Shown one piece after another: positions 17,118 through 26,113 of a stretch of DNA of 35,343 nucleotides. A program made the position numbers and the translations under genes. The stretch is from Candidatus Omnitrophota bacterium (lineage in GTDB: Bacteria; Omnitrophota; Omnitrophia; Omnitrophales; JACQLI01). The DNA is taken from positions 1-35,343 of the forward strand of contig JACPCP010000013.1 of NCBI GenBank assembly GCA_016179745.1. The letters run 5' to 3'. The notes beneath the pieces are model-generated. The model saw only the letters and a list, made by a program, of their open reading frames with translations, had not been told where the DNA came from and did no database searches. Position 1 is the first letter of the stretch; each line of letters begins with the position of its first letter.

Positions 17118-19499
17118 CTAAAATCCGTGACTCAAACTGAACTCGAACCGGCCGTTCCGATCCTCCGTGTCCCGGTTGGCGATGGGAAGGCCGTAATAAA
17201 AAGCAAGCGGGCCGATGGGGGTTTTGACCTTGATCCCCGGGCCGACACTGATCGCATAGTCCCCGAAATCCAACCCATAGCTGTCTTCATGCACCTGACC
17301 GACATCGACAAAAACTGCCGCCTTGAGAATCTCAAGGTAAGGCAGGGGAAAGGTGTATTCCAAATTGATAACGTTCAGGGTCTGTCCGCCCACGGCATCC
17401 CCCGCCTCGAGCGGCCCCACACGCCTGTAGTTGAAACCCCGAACCGTCCCCAAACCGCCGGCATAGAAACGGTCAAACACCGGGACCGTGTCCGAATCCC
17501 CAAAGTCCTGGGAGGTCCCGATCCGAAAACGAAATTCAATGACGTGCTTCTTGAAAAGCGTCCAGTAATGCGTGTAGTTGGCCTGAAGCGTATAAAAATC
17601 CTCTTCGCCTCCGATAAAGCTCCCCACCAGCTCCTCCTGAAGGGAAAAGAGGAGACCCCGGCCGGGATTGATCATGCTGTCCCGGGTGTCCCAGTTTTGC
17701 GAAAGGCGAAACCGGCTCAAGGTGGTGGACCCTTCAAAATCCCGGACCACTTTGGGGGCATCGCTCGAAATGTTGTCCAACTTAATGGATTCCAGCGTGT
17801 AACCCGTCCCGAGGCGGAAGGTGTCGCCGAAGGCCTTCGACAGGTTGACTCCGAAGCCGAGCCGGCTTTCGTCGAAATCGACATTCAAATTGTCCCGCCG
17901 GGTGTTGTAACCCTCTACGCCCAGGGAAATTTTTCGGCCGAAAAGATAGGGTTCGACAAAATTCACTTCGTAATTTTGGGCAATGGTCCCCACACGGGCA
18001 CGCACGGAAAGCTTTTGTCCGGCCCCGGTAAAGCGGGGAAAATTCAGGAGGTCGAAATTCTTTTGCGAGATCTCGGCAAAGCCCACAAAGCGGTCAATGG
18101 AGCTGACGCCGCCGCCGAAGGAAAGCTCCCCCGTCCGCTTCTCTTTTACCCGAAAGACGAGGTCCTTGCGGTTCGCAGCGGAACCCGGCTCAAAGTCGTG
18201 CGTCACCTCCTCAAAATACTCCAAATCCTCAAGGCGCTGGACGGACTTGCGGATCTTCTCGCCGTCGATCTTGTCTCCGGGACGAATCCGGAGCTCCCGG
18301 CGGACCACAATATCCTTCGTCTTTTTGTTTCCCCGGATCACCACCTTGTCCACAAAGTAAAGGTCGCCCTCCTTGATCCGGTAGCGGAGGTCCACCTTGC
18401 CGGTGTCCCGGTTCAGTTTTACGTCCGGCACAATGCGCGCATCCACATAACCCCGCTCAAAATAGTATCTGCGGATCCGGTCGAGATCATTCGCCAGGTA
18501 ATATTGCGAGTAGGTCGTGCCGGGAAGCATCTCGAGAGTCTCCCAGATTTCACTCTCCGGGAAAAGTTCGGCCCCCTCGATCTTGACCTCGCCGGTCACG
18601 TAATGGGTCCCTTCCTCGATCAGGATCGTAATGACAATTTTCCGGTTGGCGGCATCGTAATCAAACTTCGGGGAGACCTTCACGTCGAGGTAGCCTTCCT
18701 GCTGGTAAAAGAGCTGGATCCGGTCCAGGTCTTTTTGGAATTTCTCCTCATTAAAAACACCCGAGGTGATCCAGGTGTCTTTCTTGGTCTTCATCAACTT
18801 GCGGATTTTTTTGAGCTTGAAGGCCTGGACGCCGTCGAAGCGCACGTCCTTGATCTTGTATTTTTCTCCCTCCAGGATGTGGATAAAAACCGTGGCCTCC
18901 TTGGTTTTCTCGTTCACGTCCACCTCCGACTCGATCTCCACAAAGCGAAATCCCTTGGAGCCGTATTTTTTCCGGATTGCCTCGACCCCCTCCTTCAGGG
19001 CCCGTTCGTCCAGGATCTGGCCCTCCAGGATTTTAATTTCCTTTCGGAGGTCCTTTTCGTCAAAGGTCGAGTGGCCGTCCAGAATGATCTGACGGACGAT
19101 GGGCTTCTCCTCCACGGACACGATCAGCCGAAAGCCCTGGGGGTCCTCCTCTACCTCGATTTGGATGTCACGAAAATAACCGGTCCCGTAAAGACGCTTG
19201 ATGTCTTCATTGACGGTTTCACGGACCAGCCTCTCTCCCTTCCTGGATCTCATCTGGTTTAAAACAACGGCCGTGCTGATGATCTGGTTTCCCCGCACTT
19301 GAATGGCCAAAATTTCGTTGGGCTTCTCCTCTGGAGGCGCCGGGACCGGGGTCTCGTCCGAAGAGGAAGGGGAGGAAGGCTGAGAAGGAGGGGTCTCTTC
19401 TGCCCAAAAAACGGGCGGCGCCTGAAATAAGATCAGTCCGACAATCCCCCAAACGGCGAGGGTGCGGACCCAAAAAGAGGTCGTTCGGGCTAAATTCAT
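17118..19499 (-). CDS. bamA: Outer-membrane protein assembly factor BamA
   Basis: BamA inserts beta-barrels into the outer membrane. The protein is 793 aa. A signal peptide (residues 1-33, ending VFWA) is followed by a Pro/Ser/Glu-rich linker. Five POTRA repeats follow, opening near ILAIQVRGNQII, VRQIILDGHSTF, IKDVRFDGVQAF, GEVKIEGAELF and VDKVVIRGNKKT. The C-terminal 16-stranded barrel (from about residue 440) contains the loop 6 motif GLGTVRGFNYR and ends in aromatic Phe (FSLSHGF), the beta-signal. ATG 19499 overlaps the dnaB stop (ATGA). The frame is open to 19550, but upstream residues lie within dnaB. Confidence 0.95.
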   Translation of the reverse strand: MNLARTTSFWVRTLAVWGIVGLILFQAPPVFWAEETPPSQPSSPSSSDETPVPAPPEEKPNEILAIQVRGNQIISTAVVLNQMRSRKGERLVRETVNEDIKRLYGTGYFRDIQIEVEEDPQGFRLIVSVEEKPIVRQIILDGHSTFDEKDLRKEIKILEGQILDERALKEGVEAIRKKYGSKGFRFVEIESEVDVNEKTKEATVFIHILEGEKYKIKDVRFDGVQAFKLKKIRKLMKTKKDTWITSGVFNEEKFQKDLDRIQLFYQQEGYLDVKVSPKFDYDAANRKIVITILIEEGTHYVTGEVKIEGAELFPESEIWETLEMLPGTTYSQYYLANDLDRIRRYYFERGYVDARIVPDVKLNRDTGKVDLRYRIKEGDLYFVDKVVIRGNKKTKDIVVRRELRIRPGDKIDGEKIRKSVQRLEDLEYFEEVTHDFEPGSAANRKDLVFRVKEKRTGELSFGGGVSSIDRFVGFAEISQKNFDLLNFPRFTGAGQKLSVRARVGTIAQNYEVNFVEPYLFGRKISLGVEGYNTRRDNLNVDFDESRLGFGVNLSKAFGDTFRLGTGYTLESIKLDNISSDAPKVVRDFEGSTTLSRFRLSQNWDTRDSMINPGRGLLFSLQEELVGSFIGGEEDFYTLQANYTHYWTLFKKHVIEFRFRIGTSQDFGDSDTVPVFDRFYAGGLGTVRGFNYRRVGPLEAGDAVGGQTLNVINLEYTFPLPYLEILKAAVFVDVGQVHEDSYGLDFGDYAISVGPGIKVKTPIGPLAFYYGLPIANRDTEDRNGRFEFSLSHGF

Positions 19500-20863
19500 A
19501 AGGGGACTTCTTCCTCCCGATGAAACTCCGGGTTGTCGAAGCGTGTCCACTCTTTCAAGAAGACCAATTCAATCGTTCCGGTGGGGCCGTTCCGCTGTTT
19601 GGCAATGATGGCCTCTGCCTTGTTGCGATTTTCCTCCGTCGGGTGGTAATACTCCTCCCGAAAGAGAAAGACGACCACATCCGCATCCTGTTCAATCGCT
19701 CCCGATTCCCGAAGGTCCGACAGTTGCGGCCGGTTGCCTGTGCGGGACTCCACGGCCCGGGAAAGCTGACTGACGGCAATCACGGGGACCCGAAGCTCAC
19801 GAGCCAGCGCCTTCAGGGAACGGGAAATCTCTGAAATTTCCTGCTGGCGGTTCTCGGAGCGCCCGAACCCCTGCATCAATTGGAGGTAATCGACGACCAC
19901 CAGTTCGATATTGTATTGCGCCTTGAGCCGCCGGGCCTTGGCCCGAAGTTCGAGGGCCGTCAAGGTCGGCGAATCATCAAGGTAGATCGGGGCCTCCGAG
20001 AGTTTCCCGGCCGCCGCTGTCAGCTTGGGCCAATCCTGGTGCGAGAGGTATCCGGTCCGGACGCTTTGGGCATTCACCCGGGCATGGGAGCAAAGCATCC
20101 TCTGGACCAATTGCTCTTTTGACATTTCGAGAGAAAAGAAGGCGATCGGTTTTTTCAGGTCGACTCCAATGTGTTCGCAAATGGAGCTGACAAAGGCGGA
20201 CTTCCCCATGGAGGGGCGGCCTGCGATGATGATGAGATCCGAGGGCTGAAGCCCGGCGGTTTTGATGTCGAACTCCTTGAAACTGGTCGCCAGCCCCGTC
20301 ACGTGTTCCTTCCGCTGATAAAGCTGGTCAATGGTCTCGATCGAGGCCCGGATCACATCCTTAAGGGAAATGAACTTTCCCTCCACCTGGTGCTGGCCGA
20401 TCTCAAAGATCAATTGCTCCGCCCGGTCCACAAGCTCGCTCACGTCGCTCGCCGGCTCATAGCTTTGCTGCAGGATTTGGTTCGCCGTCGAAATAAGGCT
20501 GCGAAGCAGGGCCTTCTCCTTGACGATCTGGGCGTAATGGTCCACATTCACCGCCGTGGGCACCATGGCGGTCAGTTGGGCCAGGTAGCTTGCCCCGCCG
20601 ACCTCCTCCAACTGCCGGTTTCTCCGAAGCTCCTCAGCCACCGTGACAATGTCCACGGCCTGGTTCTTTTCAAAAAGCGATTGTGCGGCCAGGAAAATTT
20701 TTTGGTGGGGATCATCGTAGAAGTAAAAAGGCTTGAGGATCTCGATGGCCCGGACGAGGGCGGCTTCCTCAAACAGCATGGCCCCGAGGACGCACACCTC
20801 GGCCTCCCGGCTCTGCGGAGGGATCTTTTCAAGAAGATTCAGGCTTGCTTCTGAGCTCGCCAT
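19496..20863 (-). CDS. dnaB: Replicative DNA helicase DnaB
   Basis: DnaB is the hexameric 5'-3' helicase at the replication fork. The 455-aa length is typical, with no intein. An N-terminal helical domain (PPQSREAEVCVLGAML, about 15-110) is linked to the RecA-like domain. Walker A is AGRPSMGKS (214-222); Walker B is ELVVVDYLQLM. GNRPQLSDLRESGAIEQDAD is also a family signature. It lies 25 bp after rplI, the widespread rpsF-ssb-rpsR-rplI-dnaB order, and overlaps bamA by four bases. No clear SD precedes ATG 20863. Confidence 0.95.
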   Translation of the reverse strand: MASSEASLNLLEKIPPQSREAEVCVLGAMLFEEAALVRAIEILKPFYFYDDPHQKIFLAAQSLFEKNQAVDIVTVAEELRRNRQLEEVGGASYLAQLTAMVPTAVNVDHYAQIVKEKALLRSLISTANQILQQSYEPASDVSELVDRAEQLIFEIGQHQVEGKFISLKDVIRASIETIDQLYQRKEHVTGLATSFKEFDIKTAGLQPSDLIIIAGRPSMGKSAFVSSICEHIGVDLKKPIAFFSLEMSKEQLVQRMLCSHARVNAQSVRTGYLSHQDWPKLTAAAGKLSEAPIYLDDSPTLTALELRAKARRLKAQYNIELVVVDYLQLMQGFGRSENRQQEISEISRSLKALARELRVPVIAVSQLSRAVESRTGNRPQLSDLRESGAIEQDADVVVFLFREEYYHPTEENRNKAEAIIAKQRNGPTGTIELVFLKEWTRFDNPEFHREEEVPL

Positions 20864-20888
20864 TCTGAATGTAGGATTGCGGTTTGAG

Positions 20889-21335
20889 TTAGGGTTTTTT
20901 GACTACGTCGACTTCGACCACCGGCTTCACTTCAGGATGAAGTTCAAGGGTCACCGAATGAGTCCCCAGGCTCCGAATCGGCCGGGGAAGGCGGATCTGT
21001 CTGCGATCAAGGGCGATCCCCTTTTGTTTCAGCATTTCTGAAAAATCCCTGGCCGTCATGGACCCAAAGACTTTTCCTTTTTCCCCCACCTTCACCTCCC
21101 AACGGAGCCTCAGCTTCGCCAGCTCGTCGGAAAGCTTGAGGGCCTCTTCCTTGCCTCTCTCTTTTCGTTCGGCCGCCCGTTTTTTTTCAAACTCGAGCGC
21201 TGCCCGGTTTTCCTCCGTCGCCGGAAGGGCCAGGTTCTGAGGGAGCAAAAAATTCCTCCCGAAACCGTTTCGAACCTTCATGACATCGCCCCGCTTCCCC
21301 AGCTTCTCGACGTCCTGCAAGAGTATGATTTCCAT
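20889..21335 (-). CDS. rplI: 50S ribosomal protein L9
   Basis: The 148-aa length matches L9. The N-terminal domain (MEIILLQDVEKLGKRGD, VRNGFGRNFLLPQNLA) is followed by a long charged helix (about 42-75) and the C-terminal domain (VFGSMTARDFSEML). ATG 21335 lies five bases after rpsR, with AGGTGG as SD. The frame is open to 21533 but that part overlaps rpsR. Confidence 0.95.
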   Translation of the reverse strand: MEIILLQDVEKLGKRGDVMKVRNGFGRNFLLPQNLALPATEENRAALEFEKKRAAERKERGKEEALKLSDELAKLRLRWEVKVGEKGKVFGSMTARDFSEMLKQKGIALDRRQIRLPRPIRSLGTHSVTLELHPEVKPVVEVDVVKKP

Positions 21336-21340
21336 CGGAT

Positions 21341-21655
21341 TTATTCCACCTGAAAGGGCAGCAGGGCCGCATGGCGGGCCCGTTTGATGGCACGGGTCAA
21401 GCCCCGTTGGTGTTTTGCGCACACCCCCGTGACCCGGCGGGGAATGATTTTCCCCTTCTCGGTCAAAAACTTTCCGAGCCGTTCCGACTCCTTGTAGTCC
21501 AGCATTGTCAGTTTCTCGCTGCAAAAACGGCAAATTTTTTTCCGGAAGAAACGCCCCCGCTCTCCCCGTTCTCCCCGCTCCCCCCGGTCCCGGTCTCCCC
21601 GGTCCCGTGAGGAAGGATAGGACGAACCCTCACCCGCATACCCATAAGCGCTCAT
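21341..21655 (-). CDS. rpsR: 30S ribosomal protein S18
   Basis: This 104-aa S18 has an N-terminal extension of about 35 residues. The extension is rich in Arg, Asp, Glu and Gly (repeated RGD and ERG units) and precedes the conserved core [19 protein letters not shown] ... [15 protein letters not shown]. The core Cys pair (CRFC) could bind zinc. ATG 21655 overlaps the ssb stop by one base, with SD GAGGAGG inside the ssb 3' end. Confidence 0.95.
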   Translation of the reverse strand: MSAYGYAGEGSSYPSSRDRGDRDRGERGERGERGRFFRKKICRFCSEKLTMLDYKESERLGKFLTEKGKIIPRRVTGVCAKHQRGLTRAIKRARHAALLPFQVE

Positions 21656-22134
21656 CAGAAGGGGACCTCCTCATCGGGAGAAAGTTCTTCCTTTGAGATC
21701 TCCACGGGGCCCTCTTTCTTCAGCGGCGATCCAGGCGTCTCCTCAGACGCTATCGGCTCCTCCGGAAGCTGGATCGTCTCGACCTCGCCTCCCCGGACGC
21801 CTCCCCGGCTGAGAAATTGAACATTGTTGGCGACCACTTCCAGGGTAGAGCGCTTGGTGCCGTCCTGGGCCTCCCAGCTCCGGCTCTGCAAACGGCCCTC
21901 GACAAAAACCGGACTTCCTTTTCGAAGGTATTCATTACAAACTTCCGCCCGCCTCGCCCACACCACCACCCGGATGAAACTGGTGTCTTCTTTCTTTTCT
22001 CCCGTGTTTGAAACATAGTTCCGGTTGACCGCCACGGTGAAATTAGTCACCGCCTGACCGGAGGGAAGATACCGAAGCTCGGGGTCCCGGGTCAGGTTTC
22101 CGATCAAAAAAACTCGATTAAGACTTGCGGCCAT
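21655..22134 (-). CDS. ssb: Single-stranded DNA-binding protein SSB
   Basis: The protein is 159 aa. The OB-fold (residues 1-110) has [21 protein letters not shown] and [13 protein letters not shown] short acidic linker leads to the C-terminal tip DEEVPF, the peptide that recruits replication partners. The gene overlaps rpsF by 17 bp and has a good SD (AGGAGG), indicating translational coupling with both ribosomal-protein neighbours. Confidence 0.95.
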   Translation of the reverse strand: MAASLNRVFLIGNLTRDPELRYLPSGQAVTNFTVAVNRNYVSNTGEKKEDTSFIRVVVWARRAEVCNEYLRKGSPVFVEGRLQSRSWEAQDGTKRSTLEVVANNVQFLSRGGVRGGEVETIQLPEEPIASEETPGSPLKKEGPVEISKEELSPDEEVPF

Positions 22135-22495
22135 GGAGCGCCTCCTGCTTTTCCTGGGGAGCTTCCGTGAAAGGTTTTGATTTTTTCTGGTCTTTCTCGG
22201 TGGTTTTGGGGACGGGGCTTTTCAGAACGGTCGATTTCAGGATCGTCGCGTCCAGCTCAAGGGCCTTTTGAAACTCCACGATCTGGTTCGGTTCCATTTC
22301 AAACAGGCACTGGAGCAAACGGCCTTCACGTGATTTCCGGAGCGGGTAACCGAGCGGGCGACGGCCGAGATCGGTCCGGTCCAAACACCGGCCCCCCAAA
22401 CGGCGGATCAATTCCTCAAGCCGCTTTTCCTCGTCCTTGCTGCCTCCCGATGCGGAATCGGGCGGAAAGATAAGAAGCGCTTCATATCGTTTCAT
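22118..22495 (-). CDS. rpsF: 30S ribosomal protein S6
   Basis: The 125-aa S6 has the N-terminal MKRYEALLIF strand, LGRRPLGYPL and the central LLQCLFEMEPN. A Lys/Glu-rich C-terminal tail begins at about residue 98. It is the first gene of rpsF-ssb-rpsR-rplI-dnaB, preceded by an apparent promoter (22536-22564) and SD GGTGG. Confidence 0.95.
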   Translation of the reverse strand: MKRYEALLIFPPDSASGGSKDEEKRLEELIRRLGGRCLDRTDLGRRPLGYPLRKSREGRLLQCLFEMEPNQIVEFQKALELDATILKSTVLKSPVPKTTEKDQKKSKPFTEAPQEKQEALHGRKS

Positions 22496-22535
22496 TGGAT
22501 TTTTCCCACCTCAAAAGGGGCAAGAATGGGCGTGA

Positions 22536-22564
22536 ATTTAGCACAAAACCTCTGGGAGTGCAAG
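22536..22564 (-). promoter_or_regulatory. Probable internal promoter for rpsF-ssb-rpsR-rplI-dnaB
   Basis: On the minus strand TTGCAC (22564-22559), a 17-bp spacer and TAAATT (22541-22536) with extended TGC. It lies in the 72-bp gap between pth and rpsF, the widest gap in this part of the run. The -35 match is modest. Confidence 0.45.
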
Positions 22565-22567
22565 AAG

Positions 22568-23152
22568 TTAGGAAGCTTCCGGCGGCTGGTTCGTCCAGTT
22601 CATGGCCTCGTCCACCGGCCTTGAAATCCATAACCGGCAGGCTTGGACCGCCCGGTCCAAGACCTCTTTTAATTCTTTTTCTTCTTGGGGGTCAAAGGGG
22701 CTTAACACGTATTCTTCGAGGGGTTCCCGGACCGGTTCCGGCGGCTGGATTCCTACCCGGAAGCGGGCGTAGCTTGAACTTTTCAGAACCTCCTGAATGG
22801 ACCTCAATCCTTTGTGGCCCCCGTCGCTTCCCTCCGCCCGAAGCCTTAATCTTCCGAAGGGAAGGGCCGCATCATCCACCACAACCAAAAGATCGTTTTT
22901 GAAATTGATTTCGAAATGGCGAAGGAGAAGCTCCAGCGGTTTTCCGCTTTCATTCATGAAGGAATCGGGAACGGCCAGAATTCCCTGCTGAGGATGACAT
23001 TCAATCTCGGCAAAACGGGATTTCAAATTTTTGTCTTGTTTCCAGCGGGCCCGGAAACTTTGGGCAAGTGCTTCCACCACCCGGCGGCCTACGTTGTGCC
23101 GGGTCTTTTCATACCGGGGACCGGGGTTCCCAAGACCGACGATGAGTTTCAT
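22568..23152 (-). CDS. pth: Peptidyl-tRNA hydrolase
   Basis: Pth frees peptides from peptidyl-tRNA dropped by stalled ribosomes. The 194-aa length is typical from ATG 23152. The frame continues to 23308, but those 52 residues are a basic low-complexity shadow of rplY. The substrate-binding Asn (GLGNPG), catalytic His (KTRHNVG), the second Asn (DSFMNESG) and Asp (VVVDDAALPFG) are all present. In the segment GGHKGLRSI a Lys stands where E. coli has Asn114. It follows rplY by 22 bp, a common pairing. Confidence 0.93.
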   Translation of the reverse strand: MKLIVGLGNPGPRYEKTRHNVGRRVVEALAQSFRARWKQDKNLKSRFAEIECHPQQGILAVPDSFMNESGKPLELLLRHFEINFKNDLLVVVDDAALPFGRLRLRAEGSDGGHKGLRSIQEVLKSSSYARFRVGIQPPEPVREPLEEYVLSPFDPQEEKELKEVLDRAVQACRLWISRPVDEAMNWTNQPPEAS

Positions 23153-23174
23153 CCGCCCTGGGTCTCCCCGGAGA

Positions 23175-23930
23175 TCAGGCAGGTTCCTTCTTTTCGGGTT
23201 TCTCGGGCTTCTCAGCGGCCTTTTCAGGCTTTTCGGCTTTCTTGGGTTTCTCGCCGGCGGCCGGGGCGGCGCCTTCTTCTTCGGCCTTCTCCTTCTTGCC
23301 TTTTTCAATGACTTCCGGCTCGGCGGCCGCTTCAGCGGGCGGGGCGGCCTCTTCCACCTTCTGGGGCGGTTGGAGCGAGATGATCACCTCTTCGGGACCA
23401 AGGAGGGGGGTGACGCCGGACGGAAAAGAAAGTTCTTTCAAATGGATGGAGTCCCCAATCTTGAGAAGCTTGACATCCGCTTCAATCCGTTCGGGAATCT
23501 CCGTGGGAAGACACTCCACTTCGATCTCGTGATGGACGACGTCCAGAACACCGCCCTCCTTGACGCCGGGGGCCACTTCCGAACCCTTGACCTGAAGCGG
23601 CACTTTGATTTTAATTTTGTCCGTCAGGGAAATGGCGGTGAAATCGACGTGGTAAATTTCATCCGTCACCGGGTCCCGCTGGACTTCCTTGATGAGGCAG
23701 GTCGTAGCCTTCTTGGCCTTCGGCCCTTCCAATTTCAGCGAAATCAGCACATTGCTGCCCGCCTTGGTCCGGGTGGCCCTGGAAAATTCCTTTTTGTCCA
23801 CGGCCACCGAGGTGGCGGTCACGCCTTTGCCATACAAAACCCCGGGGATCCTCCCGAGGCGTCGAACGGCCCGGGCGAATTTTTTGCCGACGGCTTCCCG
23901 AACTTCTGCTTTCAGCTCAATCGTTTCCAT
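23175..23930 (-). CDS. rplY: 50S ribosomal protein L25/Ctc (TL5) family
   Basis: This 251-aa long-form L25 binds 5S rRNA. The N-terminal L25 domain (residues 1-95: RAVRRLGRIPGVLYGKG, QRDPVTDEIYHVDF) is followed by the TL5-type beta domain (about 96-185). A C-terminal tail of some 65 residues is made almost only of Glu, Lys, Ala and Pro with repeated KPEK units. ATG 23930 has the SD GGAGG. It sits 15 bp after prs; prs-rplY-pth is a very common order. Confidence 0.93.
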   Translation of the reverse strand: METIELKAEVREAVGKKFARAVRRLGRIPGVLYGKGVTATSVAVDKKEFSRATRTKAGSNVLISLKLEGPKAKKATTCLIKEVQRDPVTDEIYHVDFTAISLTDKIKIKVPLQVKGSEVAPGVKEGGVLDVVHHEIEVECLPTEIPERIEADVKLLKIGDSIHLKELSFPSGVTPLLGPEEVIISLQPPQKVEEAAPPAEAAAEPEVIEKGKKEKAEEEGAAPAAGEKPKKAEKPEKAAEKPEKPEKKEPA

Positions 23931-23945
23931 AAAAGTCTTCCTCCG

Positions 23946-24905
23946 CTACGCCTCGACGGCCGCCCGGCGAAAGAGCGAACTGACGGATTCGTTGGTATGA
24001 ATCCTCTGGATCGCCTCCGCCAAAAGCTTGGCCACCGAGAGAACGTGTATCTTTGAAATCCGTTTTTCCTTCGGGATCCGGATGGTATTGGTAACAACCA
24101 ATTCCTTGAGATCGGACTCCCGGATCCGGCTGACGGCCGGGTCGGCCAGCACGGGATGGACCACGGTGGCATACACATCCAGGGCGCCGGCCTTCTTGAG
24201 GGCCCGGGCCGCTCCCACCAGACTGCCCCCCGTTGAAATCAGGTCGTCGACCAGGATCACATTCCGGTCCTTGACAGTTCCGATGATATGCATGACCTGG
24301 GTCTTCCGGTCGCTTTCCCGCCGCTTGTCGACAATGGCCAAGTCCGCATTCAGACGCTTGGCATAGGCCCGGGCCATTTTGATTCCGCCCACATCCGGCG
24401 AGACGACCGTCAAATTTTTCAGCCGTTTTCTTAAAAAATATTCCCCCAGCACATTGATCGAATAAAGGTGGTCCACCGGGATGTCAAAAAAACCCTGGAT
24501 CTGATTGGCATGCAGGTCCATCGTCAGCACCCGGTCGGCGCCAGACACCGTGATCAGATTGGCGATCAATTTCGCCGTGATCGGAACTCTCGGCCGGTCC
24601 TTGCGGTCCTGGCGGGCGTAGCCAAAAAAAGGCAGCACCGCCGTGATCCGGCTTGCCGAGGCCCTGCGGGCGGCATCGACCAGGACCAAAAGCTCCATCA
24701 GGTGATCATTCGGCGGCGTCGAGGTGGACTGCAGGATAAAAACATCCCGGCCCCGGATATTCTGCTGGATCTGGACCCGGATCTCCCCTTCCGGAAAGCG
24801 GCCGACCTCCACCTTTCCCGGTGTGGTTTCCAGGGTGTCGCAAATCTCCCGGCAAAGTTCCTGGTTTGAATTCCCGCCGAGAATTACCAGGTTATTGTTT
24901 TTCAT
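23946..24905 (-). CDS. prs: Ribose-phosphate pyrophosphokinase
   Basis: Prs makes PRPP from ribose 5-phosphate and ATP for nucleotide, His and Trp synthesis. The 319-aa length is typical. It has the flexible-loop segment GYARQDRKDRPRVPITAK, MDLHANQIQGFFDIPVDHL, and the PRPP-binding loop VILVDDLISTGGS. Its ATG overlaps the glmU stop (ATGA), so the two are translationally coupled. Confidence 0.95.
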   Translation of the reverse strand: MKNNNLVILGGNSNQELCREICDTLETTPGKVEVGRFPEGEIRVQIQQNIRGRDVFILQSTSTPPNDHLMELLVLVDAARRASASRITAVLPFFGYARQDRKDRPRVPITAKLIANLITVSGADRVLTMDLHANQIQGFFDIPVDHLYSINVLGEYFLRKRLKNLTVVSPDVGGIKMARAYAKRLNADLAIVDKRRESDRKTQVMHIIGTVKDRNVILVDDLISTGGSLVGAARALKKAGALDVYATVVHPVLADPAVSRIRESDLKELVVTNTIRIPKEKRISKIHVLSVAKLLAEAIQRIHTNESVSSLFRRAAVEA

Positions 24906-26113
24906 GATTTCCGGCTTCCCCGGCTCCGGTCCCGGTTTAGCGGACGGGCCGGAACACCGACAAAGACCCGGCCCTTTCCAATTTTTGTTCCCCGGGTCAA
25001 GACAGCGCCCGCTCCGGTTTTAGCCTTATCTCCCACCTGAAGGCCGTCGTAATTGGCCGTGATGGTCCCGGCACCGATATTGGTCCCCGCTCCCACCGTG
25101 GCGTCCCCCAAATACGTCAGGTGTTTCGCCAAAACTTTTTTCCCGATCCGTGAGCGGACGACCTCCACAAAACTTCCGATCACGGCCCCGTCCTCAATGA
25201 CAGAACCGGAACGGATCCTGGCAAAAGGGCCGATCCGGCATTTCCTTCCGATCCGGACTCCCCGTTCGATAAAAGTCCACGGGTAAATGACGGTGTCCCG
25301 GCCGATCGAAACCTCCGGGGCAATAAACGTCTGCTCCGGAGACACAATCGTCACCCCTTGCCTTTGATGGTTCAAAATGTTTTTTTGGCTCAAGATTCTT
25401 GTGGCTGAGGCCAAATCCGCCTGGGAGTTGATACCTTGCGCTTCTTCCGGCGGCGCATACGGGAGGGCTTCCACACGGCCCCCTGCTTCGTCAATCAGCC
25501 GGACGGTATCGGTTAGATAATACTCTTTTTTGCGGTTTTTGGGTCTAATTTTTTCAAGGGCCCGGAAGAGGGCCCGGGGCTCGAAGACATAAACCCCCGT
25601 ATTGACTTCGTGAATACGCTTTTCGGCTTCGTCAGCGTCCAGCTCCTCCCGGATCCCGATCACCCGCCCCCCCCGCCTCAAAACCCGGCCGTAGCCCGTG
25701 GGGTCCACCCTGAAACTGGAGAGAACGGTGACCGCCGCCCCGGATTCCCTGTGCCCCCGAAGCAGCCGGGAAAGGGTTTCCTTCTGAAGAAGAATCATGT
25801 CGGCCGGCCAAACGAGAAGATCGCCCCGAAAACCACCCACCTTCCGCCGGGCGGCTTGAACAGCGTGTCCGGTCCCAAGCTGAGGGGTCTGAGTGACGGA
25901 GTCGACCACCCCGTGAGGCAAATGGGACAGAACCTCTTCCTTCCCCCATCCGACGACCACCACGGGACGTTTCACGCCCAGCTGTCTGAGACTGACCAGG
26001 GGATAATCGAGAAGGGGCCGCCCGAAAATTTCGTGCAGGACTTTCGGCCGGTCTGAATTCATGCGGGTCCCCCGGCCGGCGGCCAGGAGGACTGCCCGGA
26101 GGGGCCGGCTCAT
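24902..26113 (-). CDS. glmU: GlmU-type bifunctional UDP-GlcNAc pyrophosphorylase / GlcN-1-P acetyltransferase, shortened C-terminus
   Basis: The protein is 403 aa, about 50 shorter than typical GlmU. The uridylyltransferase domain is intact (LLAAGRGTRMNSDRPKVLHE, QLGTGHAVQAA, EVNTGVYVF). The beta-helix domain keeps KHLTYLGD, with the catalytic His, and GAGTITANYDG. It then appears to lack about one coil (the family KTIIG-type segment with its CoA/substrate-site Lys) and most of the C-terminal tail. The first activity should be normal; the acetyltransferase may be altered. ATG 26113 overlaps the permease stop (ATGA). The frame extends to 26224 inside the permease gene. It supplies UDP-GlcNAc for LpxA and peptidoglycan. 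Confidence 0.88.
   Translation of the reverse strand: MSRPLRAVLLAAGRGTRMNSDRPKVLHEIFGRPLLDYPLVSLRQLGVKRPVVVVGWGKEEVLSHLPHGVVDSVTQTPQLGTGHAVQAARRKVGGFRGDLLVWPADMILLQKETLSRLLRGHRESGAAVTVLSSFRVDPTGYGRVLRRGGRVIGIREELDADEAEKRIHEVNTGVYVFEPRALFRALEKIRPKNRKKEYYLTDTVRLIDEAGGRVEALPYAPPEEAQGINSQADLASATRILSQKNILNHQRQGVTIVSPEQTFIAPEVSIGRDTVIYPWTFIERGVRIGRKCRIGPFARIRSGSVIEDGAVIGSFVEVVRSRIGKKVLAKHLTYLGDATVGAGTNIGAGTITANYDGLQVGDKAKTGAGAVLTRGTKIGKGRVFVGVPARPLNRDRSRGSRKS

Noticed and set aside
17127-19262. 711-codon open frame on the plus strand
   Set aside because: It is antisense to bamA, lacks recognisable domains, and bamA has a full set of family motifs.
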